17,292 nt of DNA from Euryarchaeota archaeon UBA287 (lineage in GTDB: Archaea; Thermoplasmatota; UBA186; UBA287), in the NCBI GenBank assembly GCA_002495235.1, contig DAEG01000044.1:1-17292 (forward strand), written 5' to 3'. A model generated the notes under the pieces. It did not search any database and had not been told where the DNA came from. It saw only the letters and a list, made by a program, of their open reading frames with translations. The position numbers and the translations under genes were made by a program. This document shows, piece by piece, positions 1 through 6,780 of the stretch. Numbering within the stretch: position 1 is the stretch's first letter; each line of letters begins with the position of its first letter.

Positions 1-1263
1 CTTCATCATGTTCTTTGACATGTTGTAGTAGCGTAAAAGCTCCTTGACGTCCTTTGTGTCAACCCCTGCGCCCCTCGCAATCCTCGCTATCCTTGTTCCC
101 TTTACGATCTGCGGGGATTCCATCTCCTCATCTGTCATAGAATCCATAACGATCCTGAACCTGACAAAGAGCTTCTGGCTCGCCTCCACCTTGTTCTTGT
201 CGACCTTTGCTCCTGGGAGTGGTATCATCTCCATGATCTTGTCCATGGTCCCTATCTTCGTCACGTTCTCCAGCTCGGCGTAGAACTCCTTGAGCGTGAA
301 TCTGCCGCTCATGACCTTCTTTGTCAGCTCCTCCGCCTCCTTCTCGTCTATGGTCTCTTTTGCCTTCTCGAGCAGAGTCTGGAGATCGCCCATGCCGAGG
401 AGCCTTGAGATGAAACGCTCGCTGTCAAAGAGCTCGAAGTCCTCTATCTTCTCACCAGTGCCTATGAACATTATGGGCGCCCCGACCTCCGCAACAGCGC
501 TCAGCGCTCCTCCCCCTTTTGCGCTCCCGTCCATCTTTGTGAGCACTACCCCCGTTATACCAACGCTCTCGTCGAACGCCTTTGCCTGCTCGCGGGCCTG
601 CTGCCCTATGGTCGCGTCTATCACCAGGATCCTCTCCTCCGGCCTGACGATCTCGTTTATCTCCCTCAGCTCCTTCATGAGCTCTTCATCGAGCCTGTGC
701 CTGCCGGCCGTGTCGATTATTATGACATCGCTGTCCGCCAGCGCTTTCATGCCTCTCTCGACCACGTCTCTGGCGCTCTTTGCGACAGGATCCCCGTAGA
801 ACTTTGAGTTTATCCTCTCGGATAGCTGTTTCAGCTGCTCATACGCCGCGGGCCTGTGCACATCCGCGGCTATCAGACCCGTGCTGAGCCCTTTCTTCTG
901 CATGTACTTTGCCAGCTTAGCGCACGTCGTTGTCTTTCCCTGCCCGTATATTCCGAGCATCAGGATCCTCTGCTTCTTGAGCTCTATGCTCCTGCCCTTG
1001 CCAAGGAGGCTGGACAGCTCCTCGTACATTATGTGCACTACGTGCTCGCCAGAACCCATGCCGGCGACGGGCTTCTCGGTGAGGGCCCGGGTCTCTATCC
1101 TCTTCGTCAGATCGAGAACCTGCTTCACGTTGACGTCCGCCTGCAACAGCGCTCTCTGTATGTCCTTTGACACCTCTTTTATCAGAGCGCTGTCTATGTA
1201 AGGTGCGTTCATGACCCTCTTTATTGAATTCCTGAGGGCATTTCCAAGATTCTCAAGAACCAT
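1..1263 (-). CDS. srp54: Signal recognition particle GTPase SRP54 (3' end cut off by window edge)
   Basis: GTPase subunit of the signal recognition particle. It binds 7S RNA and signal peptides and delivers ribosomes to FtsY at the membrane. The 421 visible codons show the N-terminal helical bundle (about residues 1-90), then the G domain with P-loop GIYGQGKT at 104-111, the RPAAYEQL motif near 137-144, DTAGRH, and the TKMDGSAKGGGALS stretch. The methionine-rich M domain follows and ends at the edge in a Met/Asn-rich helix (YYNMSKNMM). Family members are about 440-450 residues, so perhaps 20-30 residues are missing. The ATG at 1263 begins MVLENLGNAL, the typical family N-terminus, and a TATA-like box lies 30 bases upstream, so the mRNA is probably leaderless. 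P-loop residues Tyr106 and Gln108 differ from the common GxQGSGKT form, but the GxxGxGKT core is intact. The identification is secure. Confidence 0.97.
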   Translation of the reverse strand, partial: MVLENLGNALRNSIKRVMNAPYIDSALIKEVSKDIQRALLQADVNVKQVLDLTKRIETRALTEKPVAGMGSGEHVVHIMYEELSSLLGKGRSIELKKQRILMLGIYGQGKTTTCAKLAKYMQKKGLSTGLIAADVHRPAAYEQLKQLSERINSKFYGDPVAKSARDVVERGMKALADSDVIIIDTAGRHRLDEELMKELREINEIVRPEERILVIDATIGQQAREQAKAFDESVGITGVVLTKMDGSAKGGGALSAVAEVGAPIMFIGTGEKIEDFELFDSERFISRLLGMGDLQTLLEKAKETIDEKEAEELTKKVMSGRFTLKEFYAELENVTKIGTMDKIMEMIPLPGAKVDKNKVEASQKLFVRFRIVMDSMTDEEMESPQIVKGTRIARIARGAGVDTKDVKELLRYYNMSKNMMK

Positions 1264-1285
1264 AAAAAGACGATATGCTTCGCCT

Positions 1286-1293
1286 CTTATTTA
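1286..1293 (-). promoter_or_regulatory. TATA box for srp54
   Basis: On the minus strand TTAAATAA occurs with its first T 30 bases before the srp54 ATG. Archaeal transcription starts about 25-30 bases downstream of the TATA box, so the transcript should begin at or next to the start codon. No Shine-Dalgarno motif precedes that ATG, which fits a leaderless mRNA. Confidence 0.6.
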
Positions 1294-1358
1294 ACCTTTG
1301 GTCTGGGGACTGATCACGAAAGGAAGAGATATGAGAGAGCATGTCATAAACACGTGGC

Positions 1359-1598
1359 ATGATGAGAAGGGACGTGTTGACAAACGGCCTAACGCTGTTA
1401 CTTGTGGGCGGACTGATGTTTGTGGTTTTATCAGCGTTTCAGCCACAGTTCTATCCTTCATACGGCTGGCCTTTCGGCGCAGCTTTCACTACCCTTAGAA
1501 TTGCTTCCATCATCGCGATCATCGCCGGCGCCGCCATGCTCATAATGCCGGCCGCAGTGCTGGTGTACTGCTCTCTCGCCGGTAGAAAAAAACAATAA
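1359..1598 (+). CDS. Small two-helix membrane protein, unknown function
   Basis: A 79-residue reading frame not assigned to any family. It begins MMRRDVLTNG, then has a hydrophobic helix at about residues 11-26 (TLLLVGGLMFVVLSAF). A polar, aromatic link rich in Pro, Tyr and Phe (about 27-43) follows, then a second long hydrophobic segment at about 47-72, and a positive tail RKKQ. The positive N- and C-termini predict both ends on the cytoplasmic side. ATGs at 1359 and 1362 are equally possible starts; no convincing Shine-Dalgarno or TATA box is visible. It lies alone between divergent srp54 and downstream pyrG, with its own strand matching pyrG but 162 bases before it. The membrane-like composition makes a real gene likely, but function is unknown. 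Confidence 0.5.
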   Translation: MMRRDVLTNGLTLLLVGGLMFVVLSAFQPQFYPSYGWPFGAAFTTLRIASIIAIIAGAAMLIMPAAVLVYCSLAGRKKQ

Positions 1599-1603
1599 CC
1601 CCA

Positions 1604-1641
1604 GTGATACTAATTGAGATCACGCTTCGCAAAAGTGCGTG
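1604..1641 (+). other. Two overlapping, mutually exclusive short hairpins in the 1599-1760 intergenic region
   Basis: GTGAT (1604-1608) can pair with ATCAC (1619-1623), and CACGC (1621-1625) can pair with GCGTG (1637-1641). The two stems share bases 1621-1623, so only one can form at a time. They lie downstream of the small membrane gene and about 90-130 bases before the pyrG promoter. They are therefore more likely 3'-UTR or chance structure than a pyrG attenuator. Nothing else is evident in this gap except the pyrG TATA box. Confidence 0.2.
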
Positions 1642-1730
1642 GATACCTGCATGAGCCTCTCGCTGCTATTGCTCTCGCGATATTTTTACTCCGTCTCCAC
1701 TAAAGTGCTGTTTGAGATCGCATGGAGAAA

Positions 1731-1738
1731 GTTTAATC
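1731..1738 (+). promoter_or_regulatory. TATA box for pyrG
   Basis: The stretch GAAAGTTTAATCA contains an AT-rich TATA-like element (TTTAAT, first T at 1732) preceded by purines that could act as a BRE. The start codon of pyrG is 29 bases downstream, so the mRNA is probably leaderless. Confidence 0.55.
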
Positions 1739-1760
1739 AAAATCTTATGCAATTACTCCT

Positions 1761-3353
1761 ATGCCAAGATACATATTTGTTACTGGTGGAGTCATATCCG
1801 GCCTTGGTAAAGGCATCACAACTGCATCGCTGGGCAGATTGATACTGGGCGCAGGTTATAGCGTGACCGCTCTCAAGATAGATCCCTATCTAAACTGCGA
1901 TGCTGGCACCATGAACCCCATAGAACACGGTGAGGTGTTTGTGCTGGACGACGGCGGCGAAATAGACCTGGACCTCGGCAACTACGAGCGCTTTCTCGAC
2001 ATAGAACTGACAAGAGACCACAACCTCACCACAGGCACGGTGTACAGGGAGGTGATATCCAGAGAGAGAAAGGGAGAGTACCTCGGGCACACAGTCCAGA
2101 TAATCCCGCACATAACGAATTACATAAAGGAGCACATAAAGCGCGTGGGAGGCGGGGAGGACATACTGCTGATAGAGATGGGAGGAACCGTCGGAGACAT
2201 AGAGTCTATGCCTTTTCTTGAGGCTGCGAGAGAGCTCAGGAACGAGGTGGGAGAGAACAACTGCCTCTTCGTGCACGTCACTTATGTGCCTATACTCGGC
2301 GCGGTGGGAGAGCAGAAGACCAAGCCTACGCAGCACTCCGTCAAAGAGCTGCGGTCCCTCGGTATAGCGCCAGACATCATAGTGGCAAGGTCGTCTGAAG
2401 AGCTCAAACTGGAGACAAAAAAGAAGATATCGCTCTTCTGCGACGTACCCGTTAGCAACGTCATAAGCGCTCCAGACGTAAAGAACATATATGAGATGCC
2501 GGTGCTGTTTGAAAAACAGGGCCTGCTAAATGCCATTATGGACCACTTTGCCATAAAAGAGGTGAAGAAAGACCTCACGGAGTGGAGAGAGCTCTGCGGC
2601 AGGATAGACAGCAGAAGCGAGAGAAGGACGCTGGGCATAGTCGGCAAGTACACCGCACTGGCCGACAGCTACAGGAGCATCCTTGAGGCTCTGGTTCATG
2701 CTGGCACCGCATACGGCTGCAGGGTTGACGTGAGGTGGATAGAGGCTGAGGATCTCGAGTGCGAGAGCTATGAGGCTCAGCTGAAGGGACTTGATGGACT
2801 GCTGGTGCCGGGTGGATTCGGCTCAAGGGGCGCGGAGGGCAAGATAAACGCCATAAGGTACGCAAGAGAGAATGACATTCCTTTCCTTGGCATATGCTTC
2901 GGCTTCCAGCTCACGATGGTTGAGATCGCCAGGGATCTCGCAGGCCTGAAGGGCGCCAACTCCACCGAGATAGACCCTGACACCGAGCACCCGGTGATAA
3001 CAATTCTGCCGGAGCAGAAGGATGTGAGAGAGCTCGGAGGAACCATGAGGCTTGGCGGCTATGACCTTGACATTACTGAAGGCACCCTGGCGCACAGGCT
3101 CTACGGATCAACAAAGGCAAGGGAGAGACACAGGCACAGGTACGAATTTAACCCCTCATACAGAGGGAGCATAGAGTGCACTGGAGCGCTGATCTCTGCG
3201 TACTGCAGAGACAGAGCGGAGATCGTGGAGCTGCCTGACAAGAGGTATTTCATAGCGAGCCAGTTCCACCCGGAGTTCAGGTCGAGACCGAACAGACCCG
3301 TTCCCCTCTTCCTGGGTCTTGTTGGGGCAATGATGGGAAACAGGAGAGAATGA
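1761..3353 (+). CDS. pyrG: CTP synthase (glutamine-hydrolysing)
   Basis: Converts UTP, ATP and glutamine to CTP, the last step of de novo pyrimidine nucleotide synthesis, in the cytoplasm. The 530 residues match the normal family length. The N-terminal amidoligase domain (about 1-265) opens with the ATP-binding signature GGVISGLGKG at 9-18 and contains the conserved DPYLNCDAGTMNP and GGTVGDIES stretches. The C-terminal class I glutamine amidotransferase domain (about 290-525) has the oxyanion-loop motif GGFGSRG at 351-357, nucleophile Cys379 in GICFGFQ, and the catalytic His503/Glu505 pair in QFHPEF. The start is fixed by the typical MPRYIFVTGG opening and a TATA box 29 bases upstream. The stop overlaps the following HAD gene by 4 bases, so the two are one operon. 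Identification is certain. Confidence 0.98.
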   Translation: MPRYIFVTGGVISGLGKGITTASLGRLILGAGYSVTALKIDPYLNCDAGTMNPIEHGEVFVLDDGGEIDLDLGNYERFLDIELTRDHNLTTGTVYREVISRERKGEYLGHTVQIIPHITNYIKEHIKRVGGGEDILLIEMGGTVGDIESMPFLEAARELRNEVGENNCLFVHVTYVPILGAVGEQKTKPTQHSVKELRSLGIAPDIIVARSSEELKLETKKKISLFCDVPVSNVISAPDVKNIYEMPVLFEKQGLLNAIMDHFAIKEVKKDLTEWRELCGRIDSRSERRTLGIVGKYTALADSYRSILEALVHAGTAYGCRVDVRWIEAEDLECESYEAQLKGLDGLLVPGGFGSRGAEGKINAIRYARENDIPFLGICFGFQLTMVEIARDLAGLKGANSTEIDPDTEHPVITILPEQKDVRELGGTMRLGGYDLDITEGTLAHRLYGSTKARERHRHRYEFNPSYRGSIECTGALISAYCRDRAEIVELPDKRYFIASQFHPEFRSRPNRPVPLFLGLVGAMMGNRRE

Positions 3354-3979
3354 AGGCTCTCGTTTCTCTGGACCTTGATGGCGCGATTGTTAAATCAGAG
3401 TGGATCGACTACATCTGGAACGAGGCGATGCCCGAGCTGTACGCGGAGCAGGAGGGCATGGACGTTGAAGAGGCAAAACAGATGTTTTTCAGGGCGTACG
3501 ACGAAGTGGGCAGGGGAGACATCAGATGGTTCCTGATGCCCTACTGGTTCGAGAGGTTCGGGATAAGGAAGGACTGCAGGGAGTTCATAGCAGAGAGAGC
3601 GCACAGGATAGAGCTCTACGACGACGCAATTGAAGCTCTGGGCTATCTGCATAGCGCAGTGATATCAACAAACGCGCCGAGGGAGCTCGCAGAGGCCGAG
3701 GCAGAGATCATAAAGGGGAGGATCCCTGACATAGATATCCTGCTCTACTCTGCTGTCTCCGACTTCGGCATGCTTAAGAAGGATCCTGCCTTCTATAGGA
3801 GCGTCTTTGAGGATCTCAAGCGCAGGGGGCTAGTAGAGAAGCCATCCGACATCGCGCACATAGGAGATGATTACCTCAATGATTACATCGCCCCACTTAA
3901 AGCGGGAATGAGCGCTTATTATCTGGACAGGAACAGAATAACTCTGAAAGAGCTCATGAGGGTCACGGGGCTCATATAA
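3350..3979 (+). CDS. HAD-superfamily hydrolase coupled to pyrG
   Basis: A 209-residue haloacid-dehalogenase-type phosphohydrolase. Motif I is DLDG with nucleophile Asp8 and acid/base Asp10. Motif II is the Ser/Thr in VISTN (106-107), motif III a Lys in LKKDP (143-144), and motif IV GDDYLND with acidic residues at 173, 174 and 178. A helical cap of about 70 residues lies between motifs I and II, as in subfamily I enzymes. Motif I reads DLDGA rather than the commoner DxDGT. The start ATG overlaps the pyrG stop (ATGA) and is preceded by AGGAG at 3342-3346, indicating translational coupling. The substrate cannot be read from sequence; a nucleotide or pyrimidine-derived phosphate is a guess from the operon partner. 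A T5 run at 4001-4005 may help end the transcript. Confidence 0.85.
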   Translation: MKALVSLDLDGAIVKSEWIDYIWNEAMPELYAEQEGMDVEEAKQMFFRAYDEVGRGDIRWFLMPYWFERFGIRKDCREFIAERAHRIELYDDAIEALGYLHSAVISTNAPRELAEAEAEIIKGRIPDIDILLYSAVSDFGMLKKDPAFYRSVFEDLKRRGLVEKPSDIAHIGDDYLNDYIAPLKAGMSAYYLDRNRITLKELMRVTGLI

Positions 3980-4030
3980 GCAATTCCGCGCTGGTGAGGC
4001 TTTTTGGCATACAACGCTGTATAATCAACA

Positions 4031-4041
4031 TCTATTTGTAT
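4031..4041 (+). promoter_or_regulatory. Possible TATA element for the aminopeptidase gene
   Basis: TCTATTTGTAT lies with its central AT-rich part about 25-30 bases before the ATG at 4062. It is a weaker match than the other promoters here. A second candidate, TGTATAATC at 4019-4027, would give a short leader of roughly 10-15 bases. No Shine-Dalgarno motif is seen close to the start. Confidence 0.3.
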
Positions 4042-4061
4042 CTCCTAGTAGAATCTCTGGC

Positions 4062-5714
4062 ATGAAGGAATTTTTGGATAGGGTTCAGAGCTTCAGCGCA
4101 GAGAATGTCATTCAGGAAATATCGCAGATAACAAGGTTTCACAGGATCCAAGGGTCAAAAGGGCTTGTTGACGCTGCCAGGCACATACAAGAGAAACTCA
4201 AGGATCTCGGAATCGGTGCAGAGCTCATAGAAGAGGTCTATGATGGAGAGCAGTGGTATCTGACACTGCAGACGCCCGTCGCGTGGGATCTCGTGGAGGG
4301 CTCTCTTGAGTTTGAGGGAAAAAAGATGACAACGGCCCATGACCCTCTGCTGGTCATGGCTCATTCTCCATCGGGCGAAGCCGACGGTGAGGTCATTAGC
4401 GTCGATAGTCCCTCGATAAGAGGAAAGATAGCCATAGCAGGAAAGGACTGGCAAAATGCATACAGAAAAGCGTGCAAAAACGGCGCAGGGGGATTCATAG
4501 CCTACAGATCCGGCACTGGAGATGACTTCCCCTACATAGGCTTATTCCTCAGAAAAAAGGATCTGGAATATGCAAAGATCCCGGCGATTGCTGTACCTGA
4601 GAATCTCGTGAAAGACGTCGAAGGAAAAGGGGTAAAGATCTCCGTGAAAACGAAGATAAAGGACAGGGAGATCATGCCCATAGTGTATGCAGAGATAGGA
4701 AAGCCCCCGTTCATACTATTCTCCGCCCACATGTGCCACCCTAAGCCGGGAGCCAACGATAATGCCAGTGGGAGCGCAATGTTGATAGAGCTGGCAAGGA
4801 TTCTGAAAGAAATCTATGATCCTTCCTCCCGCTTTGGTTTCGCATTTCTATGGATACCTGAGCACTACGGGACCCAGGCTTTTATAGATAGACATGCTGA
4901 CATGAGCAGGTACTATGCATGCATAAACCTCGATATGGTGGGTGGGAGCAGCGACAGGTCAGGCTCGCACATAATGCTTGTGAGGACTCCCCTGTCTAGG
5001 TTCTCTGTTGTCTCTGGACTCATCGAGCATTTCTTGAATAAGATCAATGTGCGCTCTGAGAGCTTCTCAGGCTCTCAGCTACAGGATCTGCAGTTCAGAG
5101 CCTATCCTTTCTCCACCGGCAGTGATCATGATGTGTTCAACATCTTTGGCATCCCATCCGTCATGGTGATAACATGGCCTGACAGGCACTATCACTCCAG
5201 CGGCGATACTATAGAAAATCTGAGCAGTAGAACAATAGAGGTCATAGGCAAAAGCGTGCTTGCCTCAGCGCTTGCTCTTGCAGATGACAGCAGGGAGGAT
5301 CTCGAGAGTTTTGCCAGATCCTGCGCCAAGGTATACCTGGGGGAGCTGGGAATGCAAGCAAAAACGGAGATCGCAGAGAAACTTGTGAACGAGGGGGCGG
5401 AGAGAGATATGGGATTCATTGATGATACACATCGTCGCAGAACCGGCAAGGCGGGCTGGATAAAATGGGCAAAGAAAGGCGTGATCTCAGAGGATATCAT
5501 AGAGGAAAAAGACCATGCAAGATTCAGCGATCTGGAAGATCTTCTGCCGCAGCTGTACGAGATCCTTATGCTGGGAGAGAGGCTATCCAAAAAAGAGAGC
5601 TTCAAGGCACTGCGTGAAGAGTTCAGAGAGATAGATGAAAAAGGCATAAGAGAACTTCTGGATATTGTCGCAAGGTCAGGCGTGGTTGATACTGTGAAGG
5701 GGAAACAAAGATAA
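4062..5714 (+). CDS. M28-type metallo-aminopeptidase with PA-like insert and long C-terminal helical extension (DUF4910-like)
   Basis: Probable zinc-dependent peptidase, 550 residues, with no signal peptide, so probably cytoplasmic. The N-terminal part (about 1-85) resembles the DUF4910/M28 leader. A PA-like insert spans about 90-205. The catalytic domain has candidate zinc ligands His223 (in AHMCHP) and Asp233 (GANDNASG), Glu267 (WIPEHYG) as general base, Asp291 (NLDMVG), and His378 (YHSSGDT). SDHDVF at 354-359 is the usual late M28 element. Residues about 400-550 form a charged helical tail with no motif I recognise, longer than a minimal M28 enzyme. The start is MKEFLDRVQS; there is a possible TATA box but no Shine-Dalgarno. 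It stands alone, convergent with cytidine deaminase across 28 bases. The fold is confident; the peptide substrate is unknown. Confidence 0.85.
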   Translation: MKEFLDRVQSFSAENVIQEISQITRFHRIQGSKGLVDAARHIQEKLKDLGIGAELIEEVYDGEQWYLTLQTPVAWDLVEGSLEFEGKKMTTAHDPLLVMAHSPSGEADGEVISVDSPSIRGKIAIAGKDWQNAYRKACKNGAGGFIAYRSGTGDDFPYIGLFLRKKDLEYAKIPAIAVPENLVKDVEGKGVKISVKTKIKDREIMPIVYAEIGKPPFILFSAHMCHPKPGANDNASGSAMLIELARILKEIYDPSSRFGFAFLWIPEHYGTQAFIDRHADMSRYYACINLDMVGGSSDRSGSHIMLVRTPLSRFSVVSGLIEHFLNKINVRSESFSGSQLQDLQFRAYPFSTGSDHDVFNIFGIPSVMVITWPDRHYHSSGDTIENLSSRTIEVIGKSVLASALALADDSREDLESFARSCAKVYLGELGMQAKTEIAEKLVNEGAERDMGFIDDTHRRRTGKAGWIKWAKKGVISEDIIEEKDHARFSDLEDLLPQLYEILMLGERLSKKESFKALREEFREIDEKGIRELLDIVARSGVVDTVKGKQR

Positions 5715-5742
5715 CGAACAAGCAGACAGCGGCGGAGCGCAC

Positions 5743-6138
5743 CTACACTTCGCTGAAAGCCTCAGGCAGGAGCTCGCTTATCTTCCGTACCCTGATCCCC
5801 TCATCGCTCTCGAATATGACCTCTATGTCCCTGCCGCATCGCATGGAGGCTTCATAAATGAGCTGTCTACAGGCTCCGCACGGTGTTATCGGACCTTTAT
5901 CACTGACCACAGCCACAGCCTCTACATCTGTGGCCCCGGACACGTTTGCATTGAGTATGGCGCTCCTTTCGGCACATATGCTGAGCCCGTAGCTAGCGCA
6001 CTCGTAATTTGCCCCCAGAAATGTCAGACCATTCGCAAGAAGAGCCGCACCTACCCTCAATCCGGAGTAAGGAGCGTAGCTGAACTCCAGAGCCTCTCTG
6101 GCTTTTTCCAGAAGCTCTCTCCTGTCTCCTTCTTTCAT
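5743..6138 (-). CDS. cdd: Cytidine deaminase
   Basis: Deaminates cytidine and deoxycytidine to uridine forms, for pyrimidine salvage in the cytoplasm. The 131 residues match the homotetrameric class (about 130). Zinc ligands are Cys55 in CAERSA, with catalytic Glu57, and Cys87 and Cys90 in PCGAC. The substrate-binding stretch YAPYSGLRVGAAL is at about 21-33. I choose the ATG at 6138, one base after the stop of atpD, over an in-frame TTG at 6150 that would add four residues and overlap atpD by 11 bases. Both genes probably share the atpD promoter. Family assignment is secure; the pairing with an ATPase subunit is the only unusual aspect. Confidence 0.95.
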   Translation of the reverse strand: MKEGDRRELLEKAREALEFSYAPYSGLRVGAALLANGLTFLGANYECASYGLSICAERSAILNANVSGATDVEAVAVVSDKGPITPCGACRQLIYEASMRCGRDIEVIFESDEGIRVRKISELLPEAFSEV

Positions 6139-6139
6139 T

Positions 6140-6751
6140 CTATACCCCAAGCATCTCCTTCATCTTTATCCTGTTCACGGTCTCGCTCCTGTCCATCTCC
6201 TCGATCTTCATATCAATGTACCTTATGTTAGCCTTCAGCTCTGGTATGAGGACATGCTCCAGAGCGTTGACCCTTCTCTTTGTCTTCTCTATCTCCATAG
6301 CCAAAAGCTCGCATCTCGCCTCAAGCTCTGCGAGCTCAAAGAGATCCTTCAGGAGATCCTCGAAGGCCTCTATGGCCTCCTGAGCGTAAACGGGCAGCGT
6401 AGAAACGCTGTAGTGCCTCTCCTGCTCAATCTCGAACTCGATCCTCGGAACGATGATACCAAAGAGATTCTCCCTGCTGACCTTTGGCTCTACTCTCGCA
6501 TAAGGAAAGGTGCCCTTCAGCTCCTTCTCCCCCATCCGGGCCTTTGCTACAGTAAGAAGCCTGTAGGCCTCAGAGAGCTTTCTCTCGACCGCCTCCCTCT
6601 TCTCTCCCTCCTTCTCCAGCAGAGGAAAAAGATCTGCCATCAGCCTGTCCCTCTTGTCCTTGAGGAGTTTATAGCCCCTGTCAGCAAGCCTGAGCCTTCT
6701 CCTGTAATTCAGGAGCTCCATCCGCGTAGCCCTTATGTTGGCGCTTACCAC
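6140..6751 (-). CDS. atpD: A-type (archaeal/vacuolar) ATP synthase subunit D
   Basis: Central-stalk subunit of the A1A0 ATP synthase. Its long antiparallel coiled coil turns inside the A3B3 head and couples it to the membrane rotor. The 203 residues show the family hallmarks: TRMELLNYRRRLRLADRG near the N-terminus, then long charged helices, and RRVNALEHVLIPELKANIRYI near the C-terminus. The start is GTG at 6751, set by a strong TATA box 29 bases upstream and by family alignment. An internal Met at residue 11 would remove the normal N-terminus. The gene follows the thiolase by 20 bases and is followed by cytidine deaminase after one base. No other ATPase subunit gene is in the window, whereas atpD normally ends the ATPase operon. 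Confidence 0.96.
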   Translation of the reverse strand: MVSANIRATRMELLNYRRRLRLADRGYKLLKDKRDRLMADLFPLLEKEGEKREAVERKLSEAYRLLTVAKARMGEKELKGTFPYARVEPKVSRENLFGIIVPRIEFEIEQERHYSVSTLPVYAQEAIEAFEDLLKDLFELAELEARCELLAMEIEKTKRRVNALEHVLIPELKANIRYIDMKIEEMDRSETVNRIKMKEMLGV

Positions 6752-6770
6752 AGAGGATAAAGAGCTAGCT

Positions 6771-6780
6771 CCTATTTATA
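6771..6780 (-). promoter_or_regulatory. Strong TATA box for atpD-cdd inside the end of the thiolase gene
   Basis: The minus strand reads TATAAATAGG, preceded by TTTAAAA. It overlaps the last codons and stop (6772-6774) of the upstream tRNA thiolase. The first T is 29 bases before the atpD GTG, predicting a leaderless transcript that starts at that GTG. This is the best TATA match in the window. Confidence 0.7.

Noticed and set aside
290..799. Long plus-strand open frames opposite srp54 (also 44-283, 856-1201)
   Set aside because: They are antisense to a clearly conserved gene, are Ser/Leu-rich low-complexity translations, and have no promoter or ribosome-binding site.
3980..4061. Possible RNA gene between the HAD gene and the aminopeptidase
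   Set aside because: Only 82 bases with a T5 run and possible promoter elements; no cloverleaf, box C/D pair or stable hairpin is visible.
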